This document shows, piece by piece, positions 16,229 to 25,289 of a DNA stretch of 64,000 nucleotides (positions are counted from its first letter, which is position 1; the number at the start of each line of letters is the position of its first letter). The stretch lies in the NCBI RefSeq assembly GCF_041435115.1, contig NZ_CP108046.1, positions 1,736,001 to 1,800,000 on the forward strand, in the 5' to 3' direction. This DNA comes from Streptomyces sp. NBC_00289 (GTDB lineage: Bacteria; Actinomycetota; Actinomycetes; Streptomycetales; Streptomycetaceae). Position numbers and translations under genes: made by a program. Under the pieces are notes generated by a model that worked only from the letters and a program-made list of their open reading frames with translations, was not told the origin of the DNA and made no database searches.

Positions 16229-16792
16229 TCAGGGGGGAGGGAGGGTCGACAACCTGGCCCACACGGTCTTGCCGGCCGGGGGATCGGGGGTCCAGCCCCA
16301 TTCCTCGGCCAGCGCGTCGACGATGCACAGACCCCGGCCGTTCTCCCGCAGTTGCAGGTCGTCGACGGGGTGGCACGGGAGCGGATTGTCGCCCGGATCG
16401 GAGACGGCGAGCAGCACATGGGCGGGGTCGAGCACGAGCCGCAGCCACACCTCCGGGTCGGCCCTGGGTGCGCGCGGTACCCCGTGCTCCACGGCGTTGG
16501 CCGCGAGTTCGGTGATCACGAGGGCGGCGTCGTCGCTGCGGTGGCCGAGCGACCAGCGGTGCAGCGTTTCATGGGTGAAGGCACGGGCCCGGGCGAACCC
16601 CTCGCCGCTGCAGGCGATCCGCAGGGCGACGGGCTGGACGGTACCGCTTGCCCACGGTGGCTTCGCGAACGGCTGCTCGCCCGGCGCGGCCGGGCGGGGC
16701 GGTCGCGCGGACCCATCGGTCCAGGCCGCTCCACCTGCCCCGGACACGGTCCGGCCCAGCGGCCGGTGTGTGTGGTCCACAGGTGCTGACAC
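16229..16792 (-). CDS. HATPase_c anti-sigma-factor-like regulatory kinase
   Basis: A 187-residue protein with a GHKL ATPase domain as in SpoIIAB/RsbW and the AbaA-type locus proteins. After a disordered N-terminal 50 residues come SDDAALVITELAANAVEHG (N box, about 95-113), VSDPGDNPLP (G1) and ENGRGLCIVDALAEEWGW (G2). Such proteins bind and control sigma factors or anti-sigma antagonists. The GTG start at 16792 was chosen because GGGAG lies five bases upstream; a TTG start at 16816 is less likely. It is divergent from the DUF397/XRE pair across a short region with a palindromic operator. Confidence 0.8.
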   Translation of the reverse strand: MSAPVDHTHRPLGRTVSGAGGAAWTDGSARPPRPAAPGEQPFAKPPWASGTVQPVALRIACSGEGFARARAFTHETLHRWSLGHRSDDAALVITELAANAVEHGVPRAPRADPEVWLRLVLDPAHVLLAVSDPGDNPLPCHPVDDLQLRENGRGLCIVDALAEEWGWTPDPPAGKTVWARLSTLPPP

Positions 16793-16851
16793 GGCATCTC
16801 CCTGATGCGACGTCAAGACGAAGCGCCACCACGGGGGTTGACGCCACAGCT

Positions 16852-16887
16852 ATTATCCACGCTGAGAGCGCTCGTGTGCAATTGCAC
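16852..16887 (-). promoter_or_regulatory. HATPase promoter overlapped by a 12 bp palindrome
   Basis: On the minus strand TTGCAC (16876-16881), an 18 bp spacer and GATAAT (16852-16857) form a good primary-sigma promoter. The -35 lies inside the perfect palindrome GTGCAATTGCAC (16876-16887), and a further partial copy AATTGCGCG follows at 16892-16900. GAGCGCTC sits in the spacer. This arrangement suits an autoregulatory operator for the XRE protein encoded nearby. Confidence 0.6.
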
Positions 16888-17000
16888 GAGAAATTGCGCG
16901 TCGGACGGGTGATGCGGGAGGGACCCGCGAAGCCGCCTGACTCCCCTCGGGGAGCCGGGCCCGGTGTCCGGCGAGGAACGTGAACAGCAAGGAGACAGGA

Positions 17001-17231
17001 GTGCCGCAAGTGCGGAACGGAGTGCGGGCAAGCTCGTTGGACGCCCGATGGATCAAGAGCCGGCGCAGCAACGCCGAGGGGAACTGTGTCGAAGTGGCCA
17101 CTCTGGCGAACGGAGGTGTCGCCCTGCGCAACTCCCGCGATCCCGACGGGCCGGCACTGGTCTACACACCGGCCGAGGTCGCGGCGTTCCTCGCGGGCGC
17201 GAAGGACGGCGAGTTCGATCATCTGCTGTGA
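17001..17231 (+). CDS. DUF397 protein
   Basis: A 76-residue DUF397 protein: SSLDARWIKSRRSNAEGNCVEVATLANGGVALRNSRDPDGPALVYTPAEVAAFL is the whole domain. These small proteins travel with XRE-DUF5753 regulators and probably act as their partners or antagonists, by analogy with toxin-antitoxin-like WhiJ loci. GTG at 17001 has AAGGAG six bases upstream, which decides the start; a GTG 21 bases earlier is possible. It is followed after 123 bp by the XRE gene. Confidence 0.88.
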   Translation: MPQVRNGVRASSLDARWIKSRRSNAEGNCVEVATLANGGVALRNSRDPDGPALVYTPAEVAAFLAGAKDGEFDHLL

Positions 17232-17354
17232 CGCCGGCTGCGGCCGCTCCGGCTGAAGCGGAGGCCAACTCCCCTGTTTCTCACAGGGGATGGGGCCGGT
17301 CCGGCGGGGTGCGCTAGGGTGAATGGTCTCTGTGTCGGTCCGCTGGGAGTCAGG

Positions 17355-18275
17355 ATGTCCGCCGAATCGCCCCGCGTCTCCCGCCTGGAACCCTATCTGG
17401 AGCGCCCCGAGCCGGCGCCGACCCTGCTGAAGATGCTGGTCGGCGTGCAGCTGGCGGGCTTCCGCGAGGATGCCGGGTTCGCCCAGGACCAGGCGGCTCG
17501 AACCCTCGGATTCAGTGCGGCGAAATTGTCCCGCATCGAGTCGGGCAAGGGGCGCAGGCCCCCGGCGGAAACCGACGTCCGGGCGCTGCTGGAGCTCTAC
17601 GGCACCGAGGACTACGAGGCGTCGGTGCTCCTCAAGCTGTTGCAGCGCGCCGGCGAGCCGGGCTGGTGGCAGCGCTACGACAAGCGGCTGATGCCGGAGT
17701 GGTTCGACCGGCTGGTCGGCCTCCAGGAAGCGGCCGCCGCGATCCGTACCTTCGAGATCCAGTACGTGCCCGGCCTGTTGCAGACCCCCGCCTACACCGA
17801 GGCGGTGGTACAGCGCGGTCTGCCGTCCGCACCGGCGAGCGAGGTCCGGCGCCGGGTCGAACTGCGCACCCGCAGAGCGCAGTTGCTGCACCGGGCGGAC
17901 GCCCCGCAGCTGTGGGCGGTCATCGACGAATCGGTGCTGTTGCGCGTCCTGGGCAGCCGCGAGGTCATGCGGGAGCAGCTCGAGCACCTCGTCATGATGG
18001 CCGAACGCTCGCATGTGACCGTGCAGATCGTGCCGTTGGACGTGACGAACGCGTCGGCACCGGCCATCCCGGTGACCTATCTGCGTTTCGGGGGCCTCGA
18101 CCTGCCCGACGTCGTCTACCTGGAGCACATCAGAAGCGCCAACTTCCTCGAGGACCAGGACGAGACCGAGGAGTACCGGGTGGCACTGGACCGGCTCGCC
18201 GACGAGGCCCTCACCCCGCGCGAGTCCCTGGACCTGCTGCGCGAGACGATGGAGCGGCGCTACCCGGGCCCGTGA
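17355..18275 (+). CDS. XRE-family regulator with DUF5753 domain (WhiJ-like)
   Basis: A 306-residue DNA-binding protein. Residues about 30-85 are a helix-turn-helix (LVGVQLAGFREDAGFAQDQAARTLGFSAAKLSRIESGKG), and about 120-300 are the DUF5753 domain (EIQYVPGLLQTPAYTEAV, HVTVQIVPLD, DLPDVVYLEHI). Family members regulate development and antibiotic production in Streptomyces and are paired with DUF397 proteins. GGGAG lies six bases before ATG. Neighbours (HATPase and DUF397) make a complete abaA/whiJ-type locus, and the palindrome in the divergent region is its probable binding site. Confidence 0.9.
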   Translation: MSAESPRVSRLEPYLERPEPAPTLLKMLVGVQLAGFREDAGFAQDQAARTLGFSAAKLSRIESGKGRRPPAETDVRALLELYGTEDYEASVLLKLLQRAGEPGWWQRYDKRLMPEWFDRLVGLQEAAAAIRTFEIQYVPGLLQTPAYTEAVVQRGLPSAPASEVRRRVELRTRRAQLLHRADAPQLWAVIDESVLLRVLGSREVMREQLEHLVMMAERSHVTVQIVPLDVTNASAPAIPVTYLRFGGLDLPDVVYLEHIRSANFLEDQDETEEYRVALDRLADEALTPRESLDLLRETMERRYPGP

Positions 18276-18301
18276 TCACCGGCAGACGGCGACCGCCCGG
18301 A

Positions 18302-18331
18302 ACCTGTCCCGGCGGATACGCCGGGACAGGT
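18302..18331. terminator. Bidirectional terminator
   Basis: A perfect 13 bp stem ACCTGTCCCGGCG (18302-18314) with its complement at 18319-18331, loop GATA, midway between the convergent XRE and methyltransferase genes. Confidence 0.8.
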
Positions 18332-18342
18332 CGGACGGCCGG

Positions 18343-19161
18343 TCAGCGAATGCGGCCCACTCCGCCGAACTCGATCCATTCCTGGGTGAGCTGACGGGGA
18401 GCCACCTCGGAGTCGGGTCGCCAGGTCGACACCTCCACCAGGCCCGGGTCGAGGATCTCCAGTCCCTCGAACAGCTCGGCGACGTCCTTCTCCTGGCGGA
18501 CCCGGCCCCAGTGCCCCTGCGTGACCTGGCCCATGAAGTCGGTGACGAACCTGCGGACCTCGGGGTCCTCGCTGACCAGCTGGCACATCAGCATGAAGCT
18601 GCCCGGGGCCAGCCGGTCGGCGACCCGGCGGGCCAGGGCGAGGGGGCCGTCCGTCTCGCTGTCGGGGATGCAGTGCATCACCGAGTTGAAGAGCACGGCG
18701 ACGGGCTGGGAGAAGTCGATCAGGCGCTGCGTCTCGGGGTGCGAGAAGATCGCGTCCGTCTCCCGCATGTCCGCGTGGATGACGGCGGTGCGCTGGTCCT
18801 GTTCGAGCAGTGCCCGGCCGTGGACGAGCACCATCGGGTCGTTGTCGACGTAGACGACGTGGGTGTCGGGATTGATGCCCTGGGCGACCTGGTGCACGTT
18901 GTCCTGCGTGGGCAGGCCGGATCCGTGGTCGAGGAACTGGCGGATTCCGTACTCCGCCGCCAGCGTCCGCACCGCCCGCTGGAGGAAGCGCCTGTTGTTG
19001 ACCGCCAGACGACGCGTGCTGGGCACGACCTTGTCGAGTTCCTCGCACGCTGCCCGGTCCGCGGCGTAGTTGTCCTTGCCGCCCAGGTAGTGGTCGTACA
19101 TCCGCGCGGCCGTTGGCACGGTGGCGTCGATCGACGTGGACAGCTGCTTGCCGGTGTGCAT
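18343..19161 (-). CDS. SAM-dependent methyltransferase, DUF574 family
   Basis: A 272-residue protein, the usual length of the large Streptomyces DUF574 group. It starts with the conserved PTAARMYDHYLGGKDNYAADR, has a Rossmann-like SAM site FLDHGSGLPTQDNVHQVAQ, an acidic strand YVDNDPMVLVHGRALL and HADMRETD. The substrate of the family is unknown. ATG at 19161 follows GGGGGA closely; upstream in-frame starts lack support. This family is often found beside XRE/DUF397 loci, as here, although it is convergent to them and separated by a terminator. Confidence 0.88.
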   Translation of the reverse strand: MHTGKQLSTSIDATVPTAARMYDHYLGGKDNYAADRAACEELDKVVPSTRRLAVNNRRFLQRAVRTLAAEYGIRQFLDHGSGLPTQDNVHQVAQGINPDTHVVYVDNDPMVLVHGRALLEQDQRTAVIHADMRETDAIFSHPETQRLIDFSQPVAVLFNSVMHCIPDSETDGPLALARRVADRLAPGSFMLMCQLVSEDPEVRRFVTDFMGQVTQGHWGRVRQEKDVAELFEGLEILDPGLVEVSTWRPDSEVAPRQLTQEWIEFGGVGRIR

Positions 19162-19326
19162 CGTTCCCCCAGATACGCGCCGCGCCAACTGGACTGGCAT
19201 GACAGGGAGTCCATCCTAGGGAACCGCCCTCGGCCGGTGCCAGTCCATGGACGATCCCGGCCACGACCGAACGAATCCGACGCGCGGGACGGCCCCCGCG
19301 CGCCGGACGGTGTCCGCCGCCGTCCG

Positions 19327-20184
19327 TCAGACGGCGTCCAGTTCGGCGAGTTCGCCGGCGTCGAGCACGAGTTCGGCGGCCGCGACCGAGTCACGGATGG
19401 TCTCCGGCCGGCTCGCGCCCGGGATGGGCACGACCACCGGCGACCTGGCGAGCATCCAGGCCAGGCACACCCGCTGCGGACTCACCCCGTGGGCCTCGGC
19501 GATCCGTGCGAACGGGGCGTACGAGGAGCCCAGTTCGCTCGCCCGGGAGATGCCGCCGAGCGGGCTCCAGGGCAGGAAGGCGATGCCGAGTTCGTCGCAC
19601 AGGCGCAGTTCCGGCTCGCTGGAGCGGAAGGCCGGGGAGAACTGGTTCTGCACCGAGACCAGCCTGCCGCCGAGGATCTCGCCGGCCTGCCTGATCTGGT
19701 CCGGGTCGGCGTTGGAGATGCCCGCCATGCGGATCTTCCCCTCGTCCAGGAGGTCCCGCAGCGCGCCGACGGACTCGGCGTACGGCACCCTCGGGTCGGG
19801 GCGGTGGAACTGGTAGAGGCCGATGGCCTCCACGCCGAGCCGGCGCAGGGAGTCCTCGCAGGCCCGCTTGAGGTGCTCGGGGCTGCCGTCGAGCGTCCAA
19901 CTCCCGCCCCCGGGACGCAGATGGCCGCCCTTGGTGGCGACCAGGACGTCCCGGCCCAGGTCGTGGGAGGCGAGCGCCTTGGCGATCAGGGTCTCGTTGT
20001 GACCCAGGTCGTCGGCGCCGAGGTGGTAGGCGTCGGCGGTGTCGATGAGCGTCACGCCGGCCTCCAGTGCGGCGTGGACGGTGGCGAGGGAGCGCGCCTC
20101 GTCCGGCCGCCCCTCGATGGACATGGGCATGGCGCCCAGGCCGATGGCACTGACGTCGACGTCACCGATGCGGCGAGTGTGCAT
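19327..20184 (-). CDS. Aldo/keto reductase
   Basis: A 285-residue NADPH-dependent oxidoreductase with the (beta/alpha)8 aldo/keto reductase fold. The catalytic tetrad is visible: Asp48 and Tyr53 (DTADAY), Lys85 (ATKGG) and His127 (YQFHRPDP). The C-terminal cofactor segment VVPIPGASRPETIRDSVAAAEL is intact. Start: ATG with AAGAGG about 11 bases upstream. It stands alone between the methyltransferase and the liv operon. Substrate unknown; the sequence has the layout of the YajO/PdxI-type bacterial group. Confidence 0.88.
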   Translation of the reverse strand: MHTRRIGDVDVSAIGLGAMPMSIEGRPDEARSLATVHAALEAGVTLIDTADAYHLGADDLGHNETLIAKALASHDLGRDVLVATKGGHLRPGGGSWTLDGSPEHLKRACEDSLRRLGVEAIGLYQFHRPDPRVPYAESVGALRDLLDEGKIRMAGISNADPDQIRQAGEILGGRLVSVQNQFSPAFRSSEPELRLCDELGIAFLPWSPLGGISRASELGSSYAPFARIAEAHGVSPQRVCLAWMLARSPVVVPIPGASRPETIRDSVAAAELVLDAGELAELDAV

Positions 20185-20362
20185 GTGCTCGTGACCTCTT
20201 TCGGCTGTCGCGCGGAAGCGATGGCGTCCGGCGCACCCCCGCGCGGGCGGCGCGCCGGACGCACTCCAGCCTGGCCGACCGGTCGCCCGAGGTCCAACAG
20301 GAGAACGAGAACGCATTCAGCACCGGTGCGACTGAATCAGGCCGGCCGGCCGGGCCGGGGCC

Positions 20363-21640
20363 TCACGAGGTACGCGAGTTCAGGTACTCCTCCACGCCGG
20401 GGGCGCTGTGCGCGTCCTCCACCTTCACCAGAGCGCCGGCCGCCTTCGGGTCCGGCTTCAGCACATAGGTCTCCAGGCTGGCCGGCCGGGAGACGTCGGA
20501 GAAGTCCAGCGGGCTGCCCAGCCCGGTGTCGGCGTTCTTCTGCGCGCGGTGGGCGGCGACCACGTCCTCCCGGGCGAGGCTGCCCGCCGCGCAGGCCTTC
20601 TTCAGGTCCGCGCCGATCAGCTGGGCCGCGTTGTACCCGGACAGGACACCGGAGTCCACCGGCGAGCCCGGGAACTTCTTCTCGTAGGCGGAGACCATGC
20701 GCCGTACGCCCGGCAGGTCGGAGCTGACGGCCGGCGCCGCGCTCACCACGCTGAGCATGCCCTCGAGGGCGGCCGCCGCGGGCGTCTTCATGAGCTGGGG
20801 TGCGAAGCCCGGGGCGTTGCTGACGATCGGCACACGCAGTCCCCGGGAGGCCGCGACGCCGGCCAGCGAGGCGGTCTGGGCGGGGCCGGCGCTGATCAGG
20901 ATCGCCTTGACCTTCGCCTTGCGCAGCGCGGACACCTGGGCGGACAGGTCGGTGTCCGTCGCCTTGATCTTCTGGGCGACCACCTTCATACCGGCCTTGT
21001 CGGCCGCCCAGGTCGATCCCTCCAGGGCGTTGGCGCCGTAGTCGCCCTCGAAGTACACGTGTCCGATCGTGTCGCCCTTGGCCAGGCCCTTGGTGCGGGT
21101 GAGGAAGTCGACCGCGGCGAGCATGTCGACGTCGTACGTGGTGCCCAGGACCTGGACGGAGTCCTTGCCGAGGAGGGAGGCGGCCCAGGCCTGCGGGAAG
21201 GTGAGCATGTGGTCGCGCTCGATGTCGTCGAGCAGCGCCGCGACCACCGGCGATCCGATGACCTGGGGCAGCGCCACCACGTCGGGGGCGATGTCGGCGT
21301 ACGTCGTCACCGCCTTCTGTACGTCGTAGCCGTGGTCCTTGACGACGATCTCGATCTGGCGGCCGCAGACGCCGCCCTTGGCGTTGGTCTCGTCGGCCCA
21401 CATCTTCTGGGCCTGCACGATGCTCTTGCCGAGGGTGGCGTAGGGGCCGGTGAGGTCGGTGAGCGCGCCGAGCCTGATGGTCTTGTCGGTGACGCCGGGG
21501 CCGGTCTTGACGCCGTCGGCGCCGCTTCCGGTGTTCTTTCCGTCGGCCTTGGAACTGCAGCCGGTGCCCGCGAGGAGCAGCGCCAGAGCCGTGGCTGCGA
21601 CGATCCCGGAGGTGCGGTGTCTGTGGTGCGTGGTGTTCAC
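20363..21640 (-). CDS. livK: Branched-chain amino-acid-type ABC binding lipoprotein
   Basis: A 425-residue periplasmic-binding-fold lipoprotein of the Leu/Ile/Val or short-chain amide/urea class. The signal peptide ends in the lipobox LAGTGC (Cys28). The mature part opens with IRLGALTDLTGPYATLGKSIVQAQKMWADETNAKGGVCGRQIE, typical of Peripla_BP_6. The GTG start overlaps the permease stop by four bases and has AGGGAG upstream. It is the last gene of the five-gene operon. The true ligand (amino acid, amide, urea, aromatic acid) cannot be told from sequence. Confidence 0.9.
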   Translation of the reverse strand: MNTTHHRHRTSGIVAATALALLLAGTGCSSKADGKNTGSGADGVKTGPGVTDKTIRLGALTDLTGPYATLGKSIVQAQKMWADETNAKGGVCGRQIEIVVKDHGYDVQKAVTTYADIAPDVVALPQVIGSPVVAALLDDIERDHMLTFPQAWAASLLGKDSVQVLGTTYDVDMLAAVDFLTRTKGLAKGDTIGHVYFEGDYGANALEGSTWAADKAGMKVVAQKIKATDTDLSAQVSALRKAKVKAILISAGPAQTASLAGVAASRGLRVPIVSNAPGFAPQLMKTPAAAALEGMLSVVSAAPAVSSDLPGVRRMVSAYEKKFPGSPVDSGVLSGYNAAQLIGADLKKACAAGSLAREDVVAAHRAQKNADTGLGSPLDFSDVSRPASLETYVLKPDPKAAGALVKVEDAHSAPGVEEYLNSRTS

Positions 21641-22779
21641 GGGGTGTGCTCCCTGGGTCGTACGGCTTCGGCGGGTGGCAGAGCTGAGGTCGGGGTGTCG
21701 GGGGAGGTGGTACGAGGGCTTCGGCGCCGTACGCGGTCGCGGGCGCGCCGGGTGAGTCCGTGCAGGCCGTCGGGCGCGAACAGCAGGACCAGGACGATCG
21801 CCGCGCCGTAGAGGTAGCGGGCCGCCTCGGTCGGGCCGACCGAGCCGTCCGCGGAGCCGGGTGCCGTCACCAGCGGCAACTGGTCGGCGTAGCGGGTCAT
21901 CAGCAGGGGCAGCGCGGTCACGAAGACGGCACCCGCGGCGGCTCCGGCCACGGACCCGAGGCCACCGAGCACGATCATGGCGAGGTAGTCGACCGACAGG
22001 GCCAGCCCGAAGTAGTCGGGCACGACACGGCGGAAGGCCAGCGCGAGGAGCACGCCGGCGAGACCGGCGTACATCGAGGACGTGACGAAGGCGGCCGAGC
22101 GGTAGCGGGCCACGTGCACGCCCATCACGGCCGCCGCGGTCTCGCTGTCGCGCAGTGCCGTCAGGGCCCGGCCCGGACGTCCGCGCAGCAGACCGCGGGC
22201 GGTGAACCAGGTGAGGGCGAAGAGGGCGAGGCCGAGGTACCAGAGCCGCTCCTCGGCGCCGAACGGCACGCCGAGCAGGACGAGTTCGGGGTCGTCGGCC
22301 GTGAAGCCGAAGCCGCCGAGGGTGAGGGGCGGGACCGAACGGCCGTTGAATCCGCCGGTGACGGAGTCCGCGGTCAGCAGGACGTGGTGGCCGAGGAAGA
22401 CCAGTGCGAGGGTCGCGACGCCCAGGTAGACGCCGCGCACCCGGCCCGCGACCGGGCTGAACAGGCCGCCCGCCGCGCCGGCGAGGAGCACCGCGAGGAC
22501 GGCGGCGAGCGCGGGCGGCAGCGCCGGTCCCGGCTCGCCCGCCAGCCATACGTAGCCGTACGCGCCGACCGCGAGGAAGAAGGCGTGGCCGAGGGAGAGC
22601 TGGCCGGCGCTACCGGTCAGCAGGCCCAGACCGACGGCGCCGATGGCCGCCGCCAGGGAGAACAGGCCGATCCGCAGCCAGAACGCGTCGAGGTAGAAGG
22701 GCAGGGCGCCCAGGACGAGGACGGTCAGGATCACCGTGGCCCGGCGCACCGCCGGCCCGCCGGTCATGAGGTCAGACAC
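21637..22779 (-). CDS. livM: LivM-type ABC permease
   Basis: A 380-residue membrane protein with about ten hydrophobic helices. Family landmarks are GLLTGSAGQLSLGHAFFLAVGAYGYVWL and the coupling segment ALRDSETAAAVMGVHVARYRSAAFVTSS, followed by VDYLAMIVLGGLGSVAGA. It pairs with the LivH-type protein to form the channel. The C-terminal 35 residues are an Arg/Pro-rich cytoplasmic tail. GTG start overlaps the livH stop by eight bases. Confidence 0.92.
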   Translation of the reverse strand: MSDLMTGGPAVRRATVILTVLVLGALPFYLDAFWLRIGLFSLAAAIGAVGLGLLTGSAGQLSLGHAFFLAVGAYGYVWLAGEPGPALPPALAAVLAVLLAGAAGGLFSPVAGRVRGVYLGVATLALVFLGHHVLLTADSVTGGFNGRSVPPLTLGGFGFTADDPELVLLGVPFGAEERLWYLGLALFALTWFTARGLLRGRPGRALTALRDSETAAAVMGVHVARYRSAAFVTSSMYAGLAGVLLALAFRRVVPDYFGLALSVDYLAMIVLGGLGSVAGAAAGAVFVTALPLLMTRYADQLPLVTAPGSADGSVGPTEAARYLYGAAIVLVLLFAPDGLHGLTRRARDRVRRRSPRTTSPDTPTSALPPAEAVRPREHTP

Positions 22780-23668
22780 GGACCGCTCCCTTGCCGCCGA
22801 ACAGCCCGGCGGGCCGCACCAGGAGCACGAGCACCATCACGGCGTACGGCGCGACGTCGCCGAACCCCTCGCCCAGGACGTGCAGTTCGGTCTGGTACCC
22901 GGCGACGAGTGCCTCGGTCAGGCCGATCAGCAGACTGCCCGCGAGGGCGCCGGCCGGTGAGGCCATCCCGCCGAGGATCGCCGCCGGGAACGCCTTCAGG
23001 GCGATCTGTCCGGTGGCCCGCTCCAGGCCGGGAGCCGGGAACGCGGCGAGGAAGACCGCTGCCAGCGCGGCGAGCGCGCCGGCCAGGCACCAGGCGAGGG
23101 TCCGCACGCGGGCCTGCCGTATGCCCATGAGGGCGGCCGCCTCCGGGTCCTCCGCCGACGCCCTCAGGGACAGGCCCCAGCCGGTGAACCGGAAGAGGGC
23201 GAAGACCGCGCCGATGACCACGGCCGACACCACGATGGCGGCGAGCCGGCTGTCGGCGACGGTCAGCGGGCCGACACGGCTCACCGAGTCCCCCCACGGG
23301 TCGCCGAGGGAGAGCAGGTCGCCGCCGATGCGCCGGGACAGGTCGGTGAGCAGGACGATGTCGACGCCGATGGTCACGATGGTCTGCACGTGGGCGGCGT
23401 GCGCGTCCTGTTCGCCGCGCTGGAGCAGCAGCCGGTCCAGGGCGCCGGCCACGACCGCGGTCGCCAGGACGGCCACGGCGAGCGCCGCGGCGAAGCCCAG
23501 GTCGTCGTGGAGGACTGCGGTGAGGTAGCCGCCGAGCAGGAGCAGCGAGCCGTGGGCAAAGTTCAGTACACCCGAGGCCTTGAAGATGACGACGAAGCCG
23601 AGGGCGACCAGTGCGTAGACGGAGCCGAGGGCCAGGCCGTTGAGGAGATTGTCGAGGACGCCGGTCAT
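22772..23668 (-). CDS. livH: LivH-type ABC permease
   Basis: A 298-residue membrane protein with about eight helices, opening NLLNGLALGSVYALVALGFVVIFKASGVLNFAHGSLLLLGGYL, the LivH hallmark. The ATPase-coupling loop is RASAEDPEAAALMGIRQARVRTLAWCLAGALA. The ATG overlaps the livG stop (ATGA). Together with LivM it forms the heterodimeric channel. Confidence 0.93.
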   Translation of the reverse strand: MTGVLDNLLNGLALGSVYALVALGFVVIFKASGVLNFAHGSLLLLGGYLTAVLHDDLGFAAALAVAVLATAVVAGALDRLLLQRGEQDAHAAHVQTIVTIGVDIVLLTDLSRRIGGDLLSLGDPWGDSVSRVGPLTVADSRLAAIVVSAVVIGAVFALFRFTGWGLSLRASAEDPEAAALMGIRQARVRTLAWCLAGALAALAAVFLAAFPAPGLERATGQIALKAFPAAILGGMASPAGALAGSLLIGLTEALVAGYQTELHVLGEGFGDVAPYAVMVLVLLVRPAGLFGGKGAVRV

Positions 23669-24489
23669 GCCACGTCCTTTCGTGGGGTCTCGGTGCCGAG
23701 GTAGGCGCGGAGCACCTCCGGGTCCTGGCGGACCTCGTCGGGGGTGCCGTGGGCGATGGACCGGCCGAAGTCGAGCACGGTGACCTCGTCGGCGAGCCGC
23801 ATGACGAGGCCCATGTCGTGTTCCACCAGGAGCACGGACAGGCCGAGCCGGGCGCGGACGTCCTGGACGACCTCGACGGTGCGGGCGCGTTCGGCCGCGT
23901 TCATGCCCGCCACCGGTTCGTCCAGGAGCAGCACGCTGGGCTCCAGACACAGGGCGCGGGCGAGTTCCACGCGCTTGCGGTCGCCGTACGACAGGAGGGC
24001 CACCGGCCTTTCGAAGTGCCGCTCCAGACCGGTGAGTTCGGCGATCTCGCGGGCCCGGTCGAGGTGCTCCCGCTGTTCCCGGACGGCCCTCGGCAGACGC
24101 AGCGCGCTGGCGGCGAAGCCGGCCCGGGACAGGGCGTGCCTGCCCAGCATGAGGTTGTCGGCGACCGTGCCGCCGGTGGTGACGATGTTCTGGAACGTCC
24201 GGGCCACGCCGAGGGCGGCGATCCGGTGCGGGGCGAGCCGGGTCAGCTCCTCGTCGCCGAGCCGTACCGTGCCGCCGTCGGGCCGGCACAGGCCCGACAG
24301 GACGTTGAAGCAGGTCGACTTGCCGGCTCCGTTGGGTCCGATGAGGGCGTGCACCGAGCCCGGGGCGACGGTGAACGACACCTCGTCGAGCGCGGTGAGG
24401 CCGGCGAAGCGCACGGTGACGTCCTCGACCCGCAGCTCGGGAGGAGGGCCGGTCCGGGGGCCACCGTCGCGGGGACGCGCGCTGTTCAC
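23665..24489 (-). CDS. livG: LivG-type ABC ATPase
   Basis: A 274-residue ATPase. Walker A GPNGAGKST (about 52-60), Q-loop, signature LSYGDRKRVELARAL, Walker B VLLLDEPVAGMN and the C-terminal LivG extension (FGRSIAHGTPDEVRQDPEVLRAYLG) are all intact. GTG start overlaps the livF stop by four bases (GTGA). Confidence 0.93.
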   Translation of the reverse strand: MNSARPRDGGPRTGPPPELRVEDVTVRFAGLTALDEVSFTVAPGSVHALIGPNGAGKSTCFNVLSGLCRPDGGTVRLGDEELTRLAPHRIAALGVARTFQNIVTTGGTVADNLMLGRHALSRAGFAASALRLPRAVREQREHLDRAREIAELTGLERHFERPVALLSYGDRKRVELARALCLEPSVLLLDEPVAGMNAAERARTVEVVQDVRARLGLSVLLVEHDMGLVMRLADEVTVLDFGRSIAHGTPDEVRQDPEVLRAYLGTETPRKDVA

Positions 24490-25289
24490 GCGACCCCCTG
24501 TCCGGGAACGGACGGGTGGTCGGTGCCGGTTTCCTCGCCGAGGTAGAGGCGCCGTACCGCGTCGGTCCGGGCGAGTTCGTCCGCGGGGCCGGACAGACGG
24601 ACCTCGCCGACCTCCAGGACATAGGCGTGGTCGGCGAGGGAGAGCGCCATGCCGGCGTTCTGTTCGACGAGCAGGACGGCGGTGCCCTGGGTGTTGATCT
24701 CGCGGATCACCTCGGCGATCCGGTACACCATCTGCGGGGCGAGGCCCAGCGAGGGTTCGTCCAGCAGGAGCAGGCGCGGGGCCGCCATCAGGGCCCGGCC
24801 GATGGCCAGCATCTGCTGTTCCCCGCCCGACAGCAGGCCGGCCGCCTGGCGGGTGCGTTCGGCGAGCCTGGGGAACAGCGCGAACACCCGGTCCCGGGAC
24901 TCACGGACCAGGGCGGGACTGCGCCGCCCGAGTCCGAGCCCGCCGCTGCGCAGGTTCTCGTCGACCGTGAGCCCGGCGAACACGCGCCTGCCCTCGGGGA
25001 CCTGGACCACTCCGGCGCGTACGGCGGCGACCGGGTCGCGGCCGTCGAGCACCGTGTCGCCGTACCGGACGTGACCGGCCGTGACGCTGCCGCGGTGCAG
25101 ACGCAGTGTGCCGGAGACCGCCCGCAGAAGGGTCGTCTTGCCGGCGCCGTTGGCGCCGAGCAGGGTGACGACCCCGCCGTGCGGGACGGTCAGCGACACG
25201 GACCGGAGCGCGGACAGGGCGCGGCCATAGGTCACGTCGAGGCCCTCGACGTGCAGGGCGGACTCCTCGTCCGGTGGTCTTACGGGCAT
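24486..25289 (-). CDS. livF: LivF-type ABC ATPase
   Basis: A 267-residue ATPase and first gene of the livFGHMK operon. Walker A GANGAGKTT, signature LSGGEQQMLAIGRALM, Walker B LLLLDEPSLGLAP and the LivF-type end (VLEVGEVRLSGPADELARTDAVRRLYLG) are present. GAGGAG lies six bases before ATG. The operon promoter should be in the repeat-rich gap upstream. Gene order F-G-H-M-K with overlapping starts shows tight translational coupling. Confidence 0.93.
   Translation of the reverse strand: MPVRPPDEESALHVEGLDVTYGRALSALRSVSLTVPHGGVVTLLGANGAGKTTLLRAVSGTLRLHRGSVTAGHVRYGDTVLDGRDPVAAVRAGVVQVPEGRRVFAGLTVDENLRSGGLGLGRRSPALVRESRDRVFALFPRLAERTRQAAGLLSGGEQQMLAIGRALMAAPRLLLLDEPSLGLAPQMVYRIAEVIREINTQGTAVLLVEQNAGMALSLADHAYVLEVGEVRLSGPADELARTDAVRRLYLGEETGTDHPSVPGQGVA

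Noticed and set aside
22772..24622. A LivG-LivH fusion protein in one 616-codon frame
   Set aside because: The first half is a wrong-frame reading of livG; livG and livH have separate intact frames overlapping by four bases.
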